Positions 1 through 8,578 are shown, counted from the first letter of the stretch. The stretch: DNA of 64,000 nt from Carboxylicivirga agarovorans (GCF_050589845.1 NZ_JBNGPA010000006.1:216322-280321), one strand, 5' to 3'. The notes: generated from the sequence alone by a model not told the origin. A program made the numbers and translations.

Positions 1-129
1 ACAAACTTTAACTGGGTATCTGGATTTGGGCATTTTTACCCTTCTGGTGCTGTGAGTTTATCGGATACAGGAGACAAAATGCCTATTGAACAGCGAATCA
101 TCCAATTTTTAGATAATAAGCTGAAGTAA
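1..129 (+). CDS. C-terminal end of an unidentified protein (truncated by window edge)
   Basis: The first 129 bases read in frame 1 as 42 residues followed by a TAA stop. The segment contains GHFYPSGAVSLSD and ends in QRIIQFLDNKLK. A strong hairpin terminator follows at 163-210, which supports this being the true end of a rightward gene. The rest of the gene lies outside the window. The family cannot be named from this tail; a C-terminal His near a Gly followed by an amphipathic helix could suit an alpha/beta hydrolase, but that is only a guess. Confidence 0.6.
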   Translation, partial: TNFNWVSGFGHFYPSGAVSLSDTGDKMPIEQRIIQFLDNKLK

Positions 130-162
130 ACAAATTTGTATGCAAACAGTCAGTACATTAAC

Positions 163-210
163 TCAATGGATGATCATAGACTATCGTTTATAATCATCCA
201 TTGATTTTTT
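163..210 (+). terminator. Rho-independent terminator after the truncated gene
   Basis: Perfect 12-bp arms (163-174 TCAATGGATGAT and 193-204 ATCATCCATTGA) separated by 18 bases, followed by a run of T to 210. It lies 33 bases past the stop codon of the rightward gene. Confidence 0.8.
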
Positions 211-337
211 ATAAGGTGGAGAATTAATATGCCTGAAAACGGATTATGTATTTAAACCTTTATGACTCTTCCCATTGACCTTACGTTAATGAACGTTCTG
301 CATCAAAAGGGTTGCCTTAAAAGTAAGCCTAACCTAT

Positions 338-1108
338 TTATAAGGGAATATTAATCTCGATCTCTTTCCTGTCTTTATTTTTATCGATCAGGCGCTTTTT
401 TGTAATCATATACATCAGGCCGCTGAATTTACGCGCTCCGTATGGACATACATCAATACAACGGGTGCAGGAGATACAGGCTTTTTTATCCGTCTTTTTT
501 GGATTGCGTGCATCAATGGCACTGACGGGACAAGCCTGAACACAACGCCCACAAAAATTACAGTCGGCACCAGCCTTAGCTACAAGTGGTACAACACCCT
601 GGGGGCGATTTGACATGTCATCTTGTGTTTTAAATTCGCCACCGTTCATAATGCGCGAATGCATTATACTCTTCTTGCCGAACTGACAGGCATTATCCAG
701 GTCCCGTGCATCCGGCCGTCCTTTGCCCAGCTCAGGAAACATGGAATGACGCGATACAAATGCCCCTGAACTAATGGGTATAAATCCTGCCTCAACACAA
801 ATATTACTTAATTCACTGAGTGTATTTTCGTAATGGCAGTTACCATAGGCACAAGCTATAATGGTCTTGGCCCCATTACCTTTGATCTGTGATATATACT
901 GAGCCGCCAAAGCAGGTACACTGCCCGAGAAAGCAGGTACTCCCACAACAGCTATATCACTTGATGATAGCTCAATGGGCTTATAAATACCTTGTGTTAT
1001 ATCATGAATTACCAGTTCTCCTGGTATACCTCCGGCAATGGCCTCTACTATCTTTTTGGTAGAGCGGGCCGGACTGAAAAAGATGGCGTGCACCTTTTGT
1101 TGATCCAT
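338..1108 (-). CDS. EFR1-type flavodoxin/ferredoxin fusion protein
   Basis: An electron-transfer protein of about 256 residues, with a flavodoxin-like domain at the N-terminus and a 2[4Fe-4S] ferredoxin domain at the C-terminus. The N-terminal stretch IFFSPARSTKKIV is the expected FMN phosphate loop of the EFR1 family. The C-terminal third has two clusters, CNFCGRCVQACP and CISCTRCIDVCP. The start is placed at the internal Met (MDQQKV) because an AGGA sequence lies about 9 bases upstream; an ATG 27 bases further upstream is possible. These proteins are thought to move low-potential electrons in anaerobes, but the partner is unknown and no neighbour shows it. Confidence 0.85.
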   Translation of the reverse strand: MDQQKVHAIFFSPARSTKKIVEAIAGGIPGELVIHDITQGIYKPIELSSSDIAVVGVPAFSGSVPALAAQYISQIKGNGAKTIIACAYGNCHYENTLSELSNICVEAGFIPISSGAFVSRHSMFPELGKGRPDARDLDNACQFGKKSIMHSRIMNGGEFKTQDDMSNRPQGVVPLVAKAGADCNFCGRCVQACPVSAIDARNPKKTDKKACISCTRCIDVCPYGARKFSGLMYMITKKRLIDKNKDRKEIEINIPL

Positions 1109-1311
1109 TTTAGTGGTTCCTGTTTGCTGACACATGGGTTATCAATTATCAGGCTGATTAACAACCGTGATATTTACAGCAAAAGTATTGGATTAATGAA
1201 CCTCAAAAATTGACCGAAGTCATGCTTATACTATGTTGCACAACAGCTTCGGTTAAAAGTATCTAAAAGTAGTGAATTGTTATTTTATAATTGCTTGATC
1301 AGTTTAATTGA

Positions 1312-1383
1312 GAAACTGTCGAACTGGAAAACTGTTAAACTGGGAAACTGTCGAACTGATCAATTGTCGAACAGATCAATTGT
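1312..1383. repeat. Degenerate short tandem repeat (AACTG-type)
   Basis: A stretch of imperfect repeats of the type GTCGAACTG, GTTAAACTG and GTCGAACAGATC fills this part of the 404-bp gap between the EFR1-like and START-like genes. It has no coding potential and its function is unknown. Confidence 0.7.
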
Positions 1384-1442
1384 TGATGCAATATAGCCAC
1401 ACATAAGATTATCCATCTGATTATCTTACTTTTACATATCAA

Positions 1443-1507
1443 GACATCTCACATCCAACATCCAAACATCGTACATCCAAACATCCCTACATCTCACATC
1501 CTAACAT
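1443..1507. repeat. Degenerate short tandem repeat (ACATC-type)
   Basis: About nine copies of a drifting CATCCAAA or CATCTCA unit (for example ACATCCAAACATC) run up to the stop codon of the next leftward gene. The unit differs from that of the preceding AACTG repeat, so two distinct low-complexity arrays sit side by side. Confidence 0.7.
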
Positions 1508-1512
1508 TCCTC

Positions 1513-1902
1513 TTACTCCACTTCCAGAAAGGTTTTAACAGCACCCAGGTAATAATCATTCCAGCCTTCCACAATATCATCGTAGGCATCTTCCGGAATA
1601 TTAGTGTGTAACAGATCTATCTGTACTTTAGAGCCTCCCTGGGGAAAGAACTTAAGCGTAACTATCGAAGGTTCATCCTGCTCTCCAAAATACCACTCCT
1701 GTACAATCTTTTTCTCCTCTTCCACTTCCAGCACACGACCACATATATCACCCTCCCAAAGAGAGAATTCAGAATCAGGCTCTTTACTCATTACTGCAGG
1801 GTAACCACTCCACAGCTCAATGGTAAAAGGATTGGTAAAAGCTGCAAAAGCATCTTCCATTTCAGCCTTTACTTTAATGCGTGTCTTAAATTCTTTGTAC
1901 AT
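1513..1902 (-). CDS. START-like (SRPBCC/AHSA1) domain protein
   Basis: A 129-residue single-domain protein of the SRPBCC fold. It starts with MYKEFKTRIKVKAEMEDAF, has the characteristic FTNPFTIELWSGYPA segment and the strand VQEWYFGEQDEPSIVTLKF, and ends in a long helix (WNDYYLGAVKTFLEV). Proteins of this size and pattern are widespread in Bacteroidota as START-like/AHSA1 proteins; a hydrophobic ligand pocket is expected but the ligand is unknown. It has no signal peptide, so it is cytoplasmic. It stands alone between repeat DNA and a terminator, with no operon context. Confidence 0.8.
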   Translation of the reverse strand: MYKEFKTRIKVKAEMEDAFAAFTNPFTIELWSGYPAVMSKEPDSEFSLWEGDICGRVLEVEEEKKIVQEWYFGEQDEPSIVTLKFFPQGGSKVQIDLLHTNIPEDAYDDIVEGWNDYYLGAVKTFLEVE

Positions 1903-2010
1903 ATTCAGTTCTTTTCAGCAAAGAAAAGGAAAATTGATGAACTGCTAAATTGATATGTGATTTGTTTACTAACACCGGGTTGTTATTAACACTAGCTGGT
2001 ATTAGCAACT

Positions 2011-2044
2011 AAAAAAAGAACCTGCGGCAATACGCCGCAAGTTC
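2011..2044 (-). terminator. Rho-independent terminator for the coiled-coil protein gene
   Basis: Arms of 11 bp (2018-2028 and 2034-2044, one G-T pair) around a 5-base loop. On the minus strand they are followed by seven T (2011-2017). It lies 29 bases past the leftward gene that ends at 2074. Confidence 0.85.
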
Positions 2045-2073
2045 CTGTGTCCAAGCCAAATCTGATAGTATCG

Positions 2074-2445
2074 TTATATACCTAATGCCTTTGTCAGATC
2101 TGCCACCCTGTAGAAGTGAATTTTTGATATATCTTCCATCTTGGTGCGTAAACCTTCATGATCTGTATAGTATTGATGTTTTTGGGTTATTGGAAAATCC
2201 TTATTATAAAATTGCAATTCATTCTCCTGAACCTTAATCCTGTTGATCAATCTATTAAGTTGCTCTGTATGTTCGTCCAGCACCATTAACTCAACAGTAT
2301 TAAGTTCTTCGATATTCTGCTCATGCTTTACTTCCTCATTTCTGACCTTCAGAATATCTATCTCCTTCACAAATAAAGAAAGGCGATTTTTCCATAATTT
2401 ATATTCAAAATCAAGATCGATCAAATTTATATTTCCCCCTTTCAT
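2074..2445 (-). CDS. Hypothetical coiled-coil protein
   Basis: A 123-residue charged protein without a signal peptide or membrane segment. Residues about 10-80 are rich in Glu, Lys, Leu and Asn with heptad-like spacing (EFKYKLWKNRL type followed by EEVKHEQNIEEL and HTEQLNRLINRIKVQENEL), suggesting a helical coiled coil. The C-terminal part has YYTDHEGLRTKMEDISKIHF. No family recognised. A good terminator follows and an ordinary intergenic gap precedes it, so it is probably a real monocistronic gene. Confidence 0.65.
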   Translation of the reverse strand: MKGGNINLIDLDFEYKLWKNRLSLFVKEIDILKVRNEEVKHEQNIEELNTVELMVLDEHTEQLNRLINRIKVQENELQFYNKDFPITQKHQYYTDHEGLRTKMEDISKIHFYRVADLTKALGI

Positions 2446-2599
2446 AGTGCGTGGTTTTAATCATTAGCATTAAAAAGTTAAGAAAAAAGAAAAACAAATG
2501 CAGCATTTAAATGAAAATATATCCTGACACAAGGTAAATAAGGATGTTGTCAACAGCTGATAATTAGTTACAACAGGCGTGATAAATCATTACTGGATT

Positions 2600-3283
2600 T
2601 TATTCCACAAACCAACCATTCAATTGCAAACTGGTATTTGCCTCTTCCCTTTCTACCAGTGGAACTTCTCCCCATAAGGCATCAGGAAAATATGACCTTA
2701 AGAAGCGCTTTAAAACCCTGGCTGAATCTTTTGTTATTTCGGGTGCTGTTACAGGATAGTGATTGTAAATAACTCCGTACAATGGAATATTCCTGGATTT
2801 CATGACTTCCAGTGTCAGCAGAGTATGATTGATCGACCCTAAACGCCCCGAAGTAACCAAAATAACCTTAAAATTATGTTTCTGCACATAATCAACTAGC
2901 ATTAAATCATGATTTACAGGTACCATAAGCCCACCAACACCTTCAAGCAAAACCGTTTGGTAAAGTTGCTCAAGCTCATAAACTGACCTATCCAGCTTCT
3001 CTTCTGATATCTGTGTTCCTTCCATTTCGGCAGCCAAATGCGGACTGGCAGGAAACTTAAAAACATACGGACAGGTCAGGCCTGCTTTGTCTTCTGGCAG
3101 TAAATCAATCCCCATTAAACGCCGGTGCACTTCAATATCTTCTGAAACGGTATCACAACCTGTTTGCGACAGCTTCATGCTTATCACATCTTGTCCCTTG
3201 TCCTTTAAGTATTTTGCAAGTAGTCCGGTAACAAAGGTTTTGCCGGCATCGGTATCAATTGCCGTAATAAAATAGGTAGCCAT
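2600..3283 (-). CDS. bioD: ATP-dependent dethiobiotin synthetase BioD
   Basis: Makes dethiobiotin from 7,8-diaminopelargonic acid, CO2 and ATP, the penultimate step of biotin synthesis. The 227-residue protein opens with the modified P-loop AIDTDAGKTFVTGLLA, followed by the substrate segment MKLSQTGC, where the usual KPVQTG reads KLSQTG. The acidic/glycine motif LLEGVGGLMVP follows at about residues 112-122. It is the last gene of the leftward bioB-A-F-G-C-D operon and starts 2 bases after bioC stops, so translation is probably coupled. Length is normal for the family. Confidence 0.95.
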   Translation of the reverse strand: MATYFITAIDTDAGKTFVTGLLAKYLKDKGQDVISMKLSQTGCDTVSEDIEVHRRLMGIDLLPEDKAGLTCPYVFKFPASPHLAAEMEGTQISEEKLDRSVYELEQLYQTVLLEGVGGLMVPVNHDLMLVDYVQKHNFKVILVTSGRLGSINHTLLTLEVMKSRNIPLYGVIYNHYPVTAPEITKDSARVLKRFLRSYFPDALWGEVPLVEREEANTSLQLNGWFVE

Positions 3284-3285
3284 TG

Positions 3286-4077
3286 TTATTTCTTTTTAAA
3301 GATCATTAAATAAGGATGGTAGGTCAAAGGATAAGCGTTTGTTTGCGCAAACGCTTCATAAGCCAGGTTAAAGGCCTGCATAGCCCCTTTGCTCCATTGA
3401 CAATGTGTAACACTGTTAACACCTGTGTAGCGCATATGCCTGAGCACATCAGCAGGCTTATCAAACCACATTCGCTCTTGCCATTCCTGGAATGCCACCA
3501 ATTCAAAATGACCAGCTGCAGCTGTACATATTTGCTCTTTCACCTGATAATCAATACCATTACCTGTAATACTTTTAATCTCGTGGTAATTATCAGGGCC
3601 GAAGGACGATAACACGAGATAGCCTCCTGTTTTTACGACAGATGATAACTTACCGAAGAAGCGAGGTAGCTGCGTTATCCACTGTATAGTTGCCCCCGAC
3701 CAGATGCTATCCTGCATTTTTGGAAATTCCAGCATTTCTGCATCACCAGCAATAAAATCATAATGCCGGATCCTGTTGCCCAGTATGGACCGGTTTAGAT
3801 GGCTGACTTCATCAACCAAATCGTTACCCACATAGTTATTAAGAGCAAATTCCTTTACGATCTGCTCGGTCAGTAATCCAGTTCCACATCCTAACTCCAG
3901 GACATCAGGCTGTTGATGAGACAATACGGGCTTAGCCATCTTCACCAGTTTGATGGCCATTTGCCGCTGCACATCAGCATGGGCATCATAGGTTGTAATG
4001 GCTGAGCCAAAACGTTTCTTGAGCAAGGCTTTATCAACAGCCTGCACTTCTTTTCCTGTTTCTGTTGCGACTAACAT
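3286..4077 (-). CDS. bioC: Malonyl-ACP O-methyltransferase BioC
   Basis: Methylates the free carboxyl of malonyl-ACP with SAM so that fatty-acid synthesis can build the pimeloyl chain. The 263 residues carry the class I methyltransferase motif VLELGCGTGLLTEQIV at about residues 60-75, then an acidic strand end (YVGNDLVDE) and the motif DSIWSGATIQWI. The N-terminal KKRFGSAITTYDAHADVQRQ is typical of BioC. It overlaps the upstream bioG by 7 bases and adjoins bioD, consistent with the methylation/demethylation pair acting at the start of pimelate synthesis. Confidence 0.95.
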   Translation of the reverse strand: MLVATETGKEVQAVDKALLKKRFGSAITTYDAHADVQRQMAIKLVKMAKPVLSHQQPDVLELGCGTGLLTEQIVKEFALNNYVGNDLVDEVSHLNRSILGNRIRHYDFIAGDAEMLEFPKMQDSIWSGATIQWITQLPRFFGKLSSVVKTGGYLVLSSFGPDNYHEIKSITGNGIDYQVKEQICTAAAGHFELVAFQEWQERMWFDKPADVLRHMRYTGVNSVTHCQWSKGAMQAFNLAYEAFAQTNAYPLTYHPYLMIFKKK

Positions 4078-4751
4078 TGACTCTTGGCTAAATTGATTAT
4101 TTCGTCCCAGCTATTGAAGCTGTAAAAGCAAAAATGCCCGCTTTCCAACTCATGTACCTTTGCATCTTGCTCCCAAAACCGAAGCTGATTTGTTGTTGGG
4201 AATATCATATCATTACTCCCCACTATTGCCTGCTTGTAGAATTCTCCGTTCAGCTTTTCTACTTTAAAATGCTGAAGCAACAAGAACAACTCATTCTTTA
4301 CCTCTTCAAATTCTCGTTGAGGCTTATTGTCTGCAAACTGTTGCCATGCATACTTATCAGAGAACATACGGCGTTGAAACTTTGCCAGGTTCTTCTCATT
4401 CAGTCCGGATAAAGTACCCATGGCTATTGGAGCCGGAATACCAAAGTTTTTATCAACAGGACGTGTGGTTCCATTGATAGCAAGCGCAGTACATAACTTT
4501 TCTTTTAAAGGAAACAGGCTTACCTGCGCCACCCAAACACCAAATGACCAGGCAACAACAGCAACTTTTTCATAGCCATTGATGGCTTTCAGGGCTTCTT
4601 CAGGCAGCCTTAAATCACGATAGTCGTTTAGCATCAAAACATCATGTTCCTCACTCTTCAAGAATTTAAAAGGATGCTCATCACAGCTCCAGCCATTAAA
4701 AAAGAGCAGCAGTTGTTGTGAATTATTTCTATGTAACCACTTACATTTCAT
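4071..4751 (-). CDS. bioG: Pimeloyl-ACP methyl ester esterase BioG
   Basis: Removes the methyl group from pimeloyl-ACP methyl ester, ending the BioC-gated elongation. The 226-residue alpha/beta hydrolase belongs to the DUF452/BioG group rather than BioH. It has the N-terminal strand LLFFNGWSCDEHPF, a nucleophile elbow VAWSFGVWVA (Ser at about residue 69) and a C-terminal ESGHFCFY that supplies the catalytic His. It sits exactly between bioF and bioC, overlapping bioF by 11 bases and bioC by 7, so all three are translationally coupled. Confidence 0.93.
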   Translation of the reverse strand: MKCKWLHRNNSQQLLLFFNGWSCDEHPFKFLKSEEHDVLMLNDYRDLRLPEEALKAINGYEKVAVVAWSFGVWVAQVSLFPLKEKLCTALAINGTTRPVDKNFGIPAPIAMGTLSGLNEKNLAKFQRRMFSDKYAWQQFADNKPQREFEEVKNELFLLLQHFKVEKLNGEFYKQAIVGSNDMIFPTTNQLRFWEQDAKVHELESGHFCFYSFNSWDEIINLAKSQC

Positions 4752-5913
4752 TGCTTTGTTTTTTATTGTCAGGGATAAAACGCATTAATCTCTCCAGATC
4801 GTTTAGTTGCAGATCGGCGGTCAATGATAGTCGCAAACGCGCTGTATTGGCCGGAACAGTAGGTGGACGAATGGGAAATACCAGAAAACCTTCTTTGCGC
4901 AAGTGCTCTGATAGCTGCACCGCCACCTTATTAGCACCTGCCATTACGGGCATTATATGACTTCTATGAACCTTGTAGCCCTTTGCTGCCAGTGCCTTTT
5001 GCATGTAGGCATAAAGCTTGTTCAGCTGATCACGATTGGAGCTCATTTCAGGCATGCGTTCAATGATAAACTTTGTCCAGGCCATATTAACCGGAGGTAA
5101 GGCGGTTGTATAGATCAATGTTCGGGCCTTATTGACCAATAGCTCTTTCAGGCTGTGATTCATAATAGCAAATGCCCCAACAGAAGCATAGGCCTTGCCC
5201 ATGGTGCCTACCAGCAAATCTATCTGTTCAGTAACATTCTCCTGCTCACACAAGCCCAGTCCCGTCTCACCCAATACACCTACAGCATGTGCCTCATCTA
5301 CATAAAGCAGGCAGTTGTACTTCTCCTTAAGGGCTATGAGACCATGCAGGTCAACCAGGTCACCGTCCATACTAAAGACCGATTCCACCACAATGAACAC
5401 CCTGTTATAGTGGCTACGCTTCTTTTCCAGCAGTGCGTTCAACTGATCGTAATCCAGGTGACGAAAACGCTGGTGATCTGCTTTACTCAGGCGGATACCA
5501 TCAATAATACTGGCATGACACAACTTATCAGAGAGGATCAGGTCGCCTTTATCAGTCAATGCCGGCAATATCCCCATATTGGCATGATAGCCACTATTGA
5601 AGAACAGGGCAGCTTCGGCTTTATAGTTGGTCCTCAGTAATTCCTCCACCTCATCGTAAAGCTTGTTGTTGCCGGTAAGAAGGCGCGATGACGAAGCTCC
5701 AAAGCTGAGCCAGGCTTCATTGGATTCAAACTGCTGAATAAATGCCTGTTTTAAGGCCTCATCAGTGGCTAATCCCAAATAATCATTTGATGCCAGGTTC
5801 AGCATCTTTTGCCCCTGAAAATAACAGGAGGCATCCTCCAATGGCTCAACTGCTTTCAGCTTCCGCATCAGGCCTGCCTCATTAATCTTCAGCAACTGCT
5901 CGTTGTAATTCAT
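4741..5913 (-). CDS. bioF: 8-amino-7-oxononanoate synthase BioF
   Basis: A PLP enzyme that condenses pimeloyl-ACP with L-alanine. The 390 residues show the family pattern: LASNDYLGLA near residue 40, GASSSRLLTGN at about 72-82, the Asp/His pair of YVDEAHAVGVLG, and the PLP lysine in VGTMGKAYASVGAF. Length matches the alpha-oxoamine synthase family. It overlaps bioA upstream by 4 bases and bioG downstream by 11. No unusual residue was noticed. Confidence 0.96.
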   Translation of the reverse strand: MNYNEQLLKINEAGLMRKLKAVEPLEDASCYFQGQKMLNLASNDYLGLATDEALKQAFIQQFESNEAWLSFGASSSRLLTGNNKLYDEVEELLRTNYKAEAALFFNSGYHANMGILPALTDKGDLILSDKLCHASIIDGIRLSKADHQRFRHLDYDQLNALLEKKRSHYNRVFIVVESVFSMDGDLVDLHGLIALKEKYNCLLYVDEAHAVGVLGETGLGLCEQENVTEQIDLLVGTMGKAYASVGAFAIMNHSLKELLVNKARTLIYTTALPPVNMAWTKFIIERMPEMSSNRDQLNKLYAYMQKALAAKGYKVHRSHIMPVMAGANKVAVQLSEHLRKEGFLVFPIRPPTVPANTARLRLSLTADLQLNDLERLMRFIPDNKKQSNEM

Positions 5914-7199
5914 CGTTCTCCCTCCTCTTTAACAACCACATATACAGCCTTGCATAATTTTTCTATCTCTTCATCAGTAATAATAAAGGGAGGCATCAAA
6001 TACACATTACGGCCAAAAGGACGTACCCAAACACCCTGTTCTACAAAGCGCTTTTGCACAACTGCCATATCCACTGCTTCATGCAACTCAACTACACCGA
6101 TGGCTCCCAGGCAACGCACGTCTTTTACATCAGGCAGTTGCTTACATGCACTCAAGCCCTGCCTGAGTTGTGATTCAATATGTTTAACTTTTGTTTGCCA
6201 GTCAGACTGTAACAGCAGATCGATACTGGCATTGGCTACAGCGCAAGCCAGAGGATTTCCCATAAAGGTAGGTCCATGCATAAATACTCCCGGCTGGCCT
6301 TTGCTTATTATTTCAGCAACAGCAGTACTTGTCAAAGTGGCTGAAAAACTCATATAGCCCCCGGTGATCGCTTTGCCCAAACACATAATATCGGGCTCAA
6401 TACCGGCATGTTCACAGGCAAATAACTTACCGGTGCGACCAAAGCCTGTGGCAATCTCATCGGCTATTAACAGTACCTGATAATGCTCACACATGCTTTT
6501 GAGTTCCTGTAGGTATAGGGCCGAATAAAACCACATGCCACCTGCTCCCTGTACAATGGGCTCCACTATTACGGCAGCTATATCCTGGTGGTGCTGTTCC
6601 AATATCTCGCGCATTGAATCCAGATCTGCCTGTACATCGTCATTACCAAAGCGACACTGTGGTTGTGCTGCAAAATAATGTACCGGCAGGGCCTTATTGA
6701 ATATATGATGCATGCCTGTCTCCGGATCACAAACAGACATGGCATTCCATGTATCTCCGTGATAACCTGAACGAATAGTGGCAAACTTCGATTTATCACG
6801 CTGTCCCCCGGCTATCCAGTATTGAAGAGCCATTTTCATGGCAACTTCTACGGCCACTGAACCTGAATCACAATAAAACACCTTTTGCAAAGACGGAGGT
6901 GTTATATCGAGAAGCTTTTGCGTCAGCTCAACAGCAGGCTCATGCGTCAGGCCACCAAACATTATATGCGACACCTGTTTTAATTGCTTCTCTGCTGCTG
7001 CATTTAAAACAGGGTGGTTGTAACCATGGATAGCAGCCCACCATGACGACATACCATCGGTCAGCTCACGTCCGTCCTTCAGGTATATGCTGCAAGCCTC
7101 GGCACGTTCAACCGCATATACAGGCAAGGGCTCAAGCATGGATGTATAAGGGTGCCAGATATGCTCGCGATCGGTCTTTATCAACTGGTGTGTATTCAT
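5910..7199 (-). CDS. bioA: Adenosylmethionine-8-amino-7-oxononanoate aminotransferase BioA
   Basis: Transfers an amino group from SAM to 8-amino-7-oxononanoate, giving diaminopelargonate. It is a class III aminotransferase with the N-terminal HIWHPYTSM signature, GMSSWWAAIHGYNHP, the cofactor Asp in VLLIADEIATGFGRTG and the PLP lysine in CLGKAITGGYM. The frame is open 69 bases further upstream, but that would overlap bioB by 59 bases. The Met at 7199 (MNTHQLIK) gives the normal 429 residues and has AAAGGA about 11 bases upstream, so it is preferred. Confidence 0.95.
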   Translation of the reverse strand: MNTHQLIKTDREHIWHPYTSMLEPLPVYAVERAEACSIYLKDGRELTDGMSSWWAAIHGYNHPVLNAAAEKQLKQVSHIMFGGLTHEPAVELTQKLLDITPPSLQKVFYCDSGSVAVEVAMKMALQYWIAGGQRDKSKFATIRSGYHGDTWNAMSVCDPETGMHHIFNKALPVHYFAAQPQCRFGNDDVQADLDSMREILEQHHQDIAAVIVEPIVQGAGGMWFYSALYLQELKSMCEHYQVLLIADEIATGFGRTGKLFACEHAGIEPDIMCLGKAITGGYMSFSATLTSTAVAEIISKGQPGVFMHGPTFMGNPLACAVANASIDLLLQSDWQTKVKHIESQLRQGLSACKQLPDVKDVRCLGAIGVVELHEAVDMAVVQKRFVEQGVWVRPFGRNVYLMPPFIITDEEIEKLCKAVYVVVKEEGER

Positions 7200-7209
7200 T
7201 GTACTAGTA

Positions 7210-8202
7210 TTATCCTTTACAGCAGGTCTCTTTTGCCGATAAGCCTTTATCAATGGAGAATCCGGCATTCTTAAATATTTCCTTATCCTGGGCTATATTC
7301 GTTCCCACAGTTGTCAGATAATCACCCACCAATGCTGCACTAACTCCTGCTTTCAATACCCGGTCCTGAATATGTGCAATCAGCTGGCGACCGCCTGCCA
7401 GGCGAATGTTAGCTTTTGGATTTATCAGACGGAACAATGCAAATGTTGTCAACACCTCTTCATCTGTTAATGGAGAAACATCGCCTATCTTTGTTCCTTC
7501 CACTTTCATAAGAATATTGATAGGGATAGACAGAATATTCAAGTCACGCAGGGTAAAGGCCATCTCTATGCGTTGTTCCATGGTTTCGCCCATACCGATG
7601 ATACCTCCGGAACAAACGCCCATACCAAGCTCCTGCGCCAGTTTGATGGTCGTGATCTTCTCTTCCATGGTGTGTGTCGTACAAAGCTGACTAAAAAAAG
7701 ATGGTGCCGTTTCGATGTTACAATGGTAATGCTTCACTCCTACCTCAGCCAGTTGTTCAAGCTGCTCTCTTTTTAACAGACCCATCGAAGCACAAAGCTG
7801 AATATCTGATTGCTGCCCGATCTTTTTATACACACCACACAGCTCATTTAGATTGCGGTTAGAAAGGGCTCTGCCACTGGTTACCAAAGAAAACTTATTG
7901 ACTCCCTGGCTGGCATTTTCCATAGCCTGCTGTTCCGCCACCTTCATATCAACCAATTCGTATTCATCAACCTTGGTTTTGTGAAAAGCCGACTGCGCAC
8001 ACCACTTACAATCCTCTGAACAACGCCCCGAACGAGCATTTAAAATGGAACATGTGTCCATTTTATTACCCATAAATTGCTGTCGGACTTCATTTGCTGC
8101 CGCATAAAGATCTTCCTTATTTGCCAAAGACATCAATTGAAGTGCTTCGTCATGATCAACTGCACCACCGTTTAAAATTCGCTTTTTAATTTCCTGAATC
8201 AT
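7210..8202 (-). CDS. bioB: Biotin synthase BioB (radical SAM)
   Basis: Inserts sulfur into dethiobiotin using a SAM-bound [4Fe-4S] cluster and a sacrificial [2Fe-2S] cluster. The 330-residue protein has the radical SAM motif CSEDCKWC (Cys61, 65, 68) within NARSGRCSEDCKWCAQSAFH. Further on are LCASMGLL, YHCNIETAPSFF, the CSGGIIGMGE segment and the C-terminal LVGDYLTTVGT typical of BioB. It is the first gene of the bio operon, 10 bases ahead of bioA. A terminator-like hairpin ends directly in front of its start codon. Confidence 0.97.
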   Translation of the reverse strand: MIQEIKKRILNGGAVDHDEALQLMSLANKEDLYAAANEVRQQFMGNKMDTCSILNARSGRCSEDCKWCAQSAFHKTKVDEYELVDMKVAEQQAMENASQGVNKFSLVTSGRALSNRNLNELCGVYKKIGQQSDIQLCASMGLLKREQLEQLAEVGVKHYHCNIETAPSFFSQLCTTHTMEEKITTIKLAQELGMGVCSGGIIGMGETMEQRIEMAFTLRDLNILSIPINILMKVEGTKIGDVSPLTDEEVLTTFALFRLINPKANIRLAGGRQLIAHIQDRVLKAGVSAALVGDYLTTVGTNIAQDKEIFKNAGFSIDKGLSAKETCCKG

Positions 8203-8209
8203 ACCATCT

Positions 8210-8249
8210 AAAATAAAAAACCGTCAACAGGACAAGCCTGCTGACGGTT
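8210..8249 (-). terminator. Terminator or attenuator hairpin just upstream of bioB
   Basis: Arms 8219-8231 and 8237-8249 (13 bp, one mismatch) around the loop ACAAG. On the minus strand they are followed by TTTTTTATTTT (8210-8220), and bioB begins 8 bases later. It can end transcripts of the small gene at 8257-8553. Because the operon's only obvious upstream space lies beyond that gene, it may also act as an attenuator for bioB; that second role is inference. Confidence 0.8.
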
Positions 8250-8256
8250 AGTAATA

Positions 8257-8553
8257 TCATCTTAATTTATTATATGCATCGCCAATAACATCAGCAGTTG
8301 TTACTAATGTTATCATTTCAACTTCGCCCAGCTCCAGCTCATCTACATCCTCTTTATCAAAGGATTTGAAAGCCAGCTCCAGCTCTGTTTCAACATGTAA
8401 GATCAATTGTCCGATACATTGCAGAAGTGCAACAGACAAGCGACCAATGTGTATAACATGGCTCAGTGATCCAAAAATGGCGTATCCTTTGCGACTCCAC
8501 CTTTTGAATACACCTGCAGTACGGTGCCTCTTGTTTAATACCGGAAAATTCAT
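8257..8553 (-). CDS. Small conserved-looking protein upstream of bioB, resembling a TonB-receptor leader
   Basis: A 98-residue protein. Residues 10-45 (RTAGVFKRWSRKGYAIFGSL, then a hydrophobic stretch IGRLSVALLQCIGQLIL) recall, from memory, the unusual N-terminal leader of some Bacteroidota TonB-dependent receptors (FxRWSRKGYAxFxSL...IGxLSV). The later ELELGEVEMITL also recalls the segment before their plug domain. After it comes only a short tail (DVIGDAYNKLR), so the protein could be a stand-alone relative or a remnant of such a receptor. It lies directly upstream of bioB, separated by a terminator hairpin, and a biotin-linked role is possible but unproven. Confidence 0.6.
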   Translation of the reverse strand: MNFPVLNKRHRTAGVFKRWSRKGYAIFGSLSHVIHIGRLSVALLQCIGQLILHVETELELAFKSFDKEDVDELELGEVEMITLVTTADVIGDAYNKLR

Positions 8554-8559
8554 GACTGC

Positions 8560-8578
8560 AAAACTAACGCTTAGTTTT
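8560..8578. promoter_or_regulatory. Perfect palindrome upstream of the bio region
   Basis: AAAACTAA-CGC-TTAGTTTT, 8-bp arms with a 3-base centre. It lies 6 bases upstream of the leftward 98-residue gene in front of bioB. CAAAACTA (8559-8566) overlaps it and fits the complement of a TAnnTTTG -7 box. This is a plausible operator for a biotin-responsive repressor (BirA-like or other); no match to a known operator is claimed. Confidence 0.45.

Noticed and set aside
1443..1507. Possible CRISPR-like array
   Set aside because: Units are about 7-12 bases and degenerate with no unique spacers of constant length; no cas genes are nearby. No CRISPR array was seen anywhere in the window.
5155..5640. 161-codon open frame on the plus strand
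   Set aside because: Antisense shadow of bioF, whose PLP motifs are intact.
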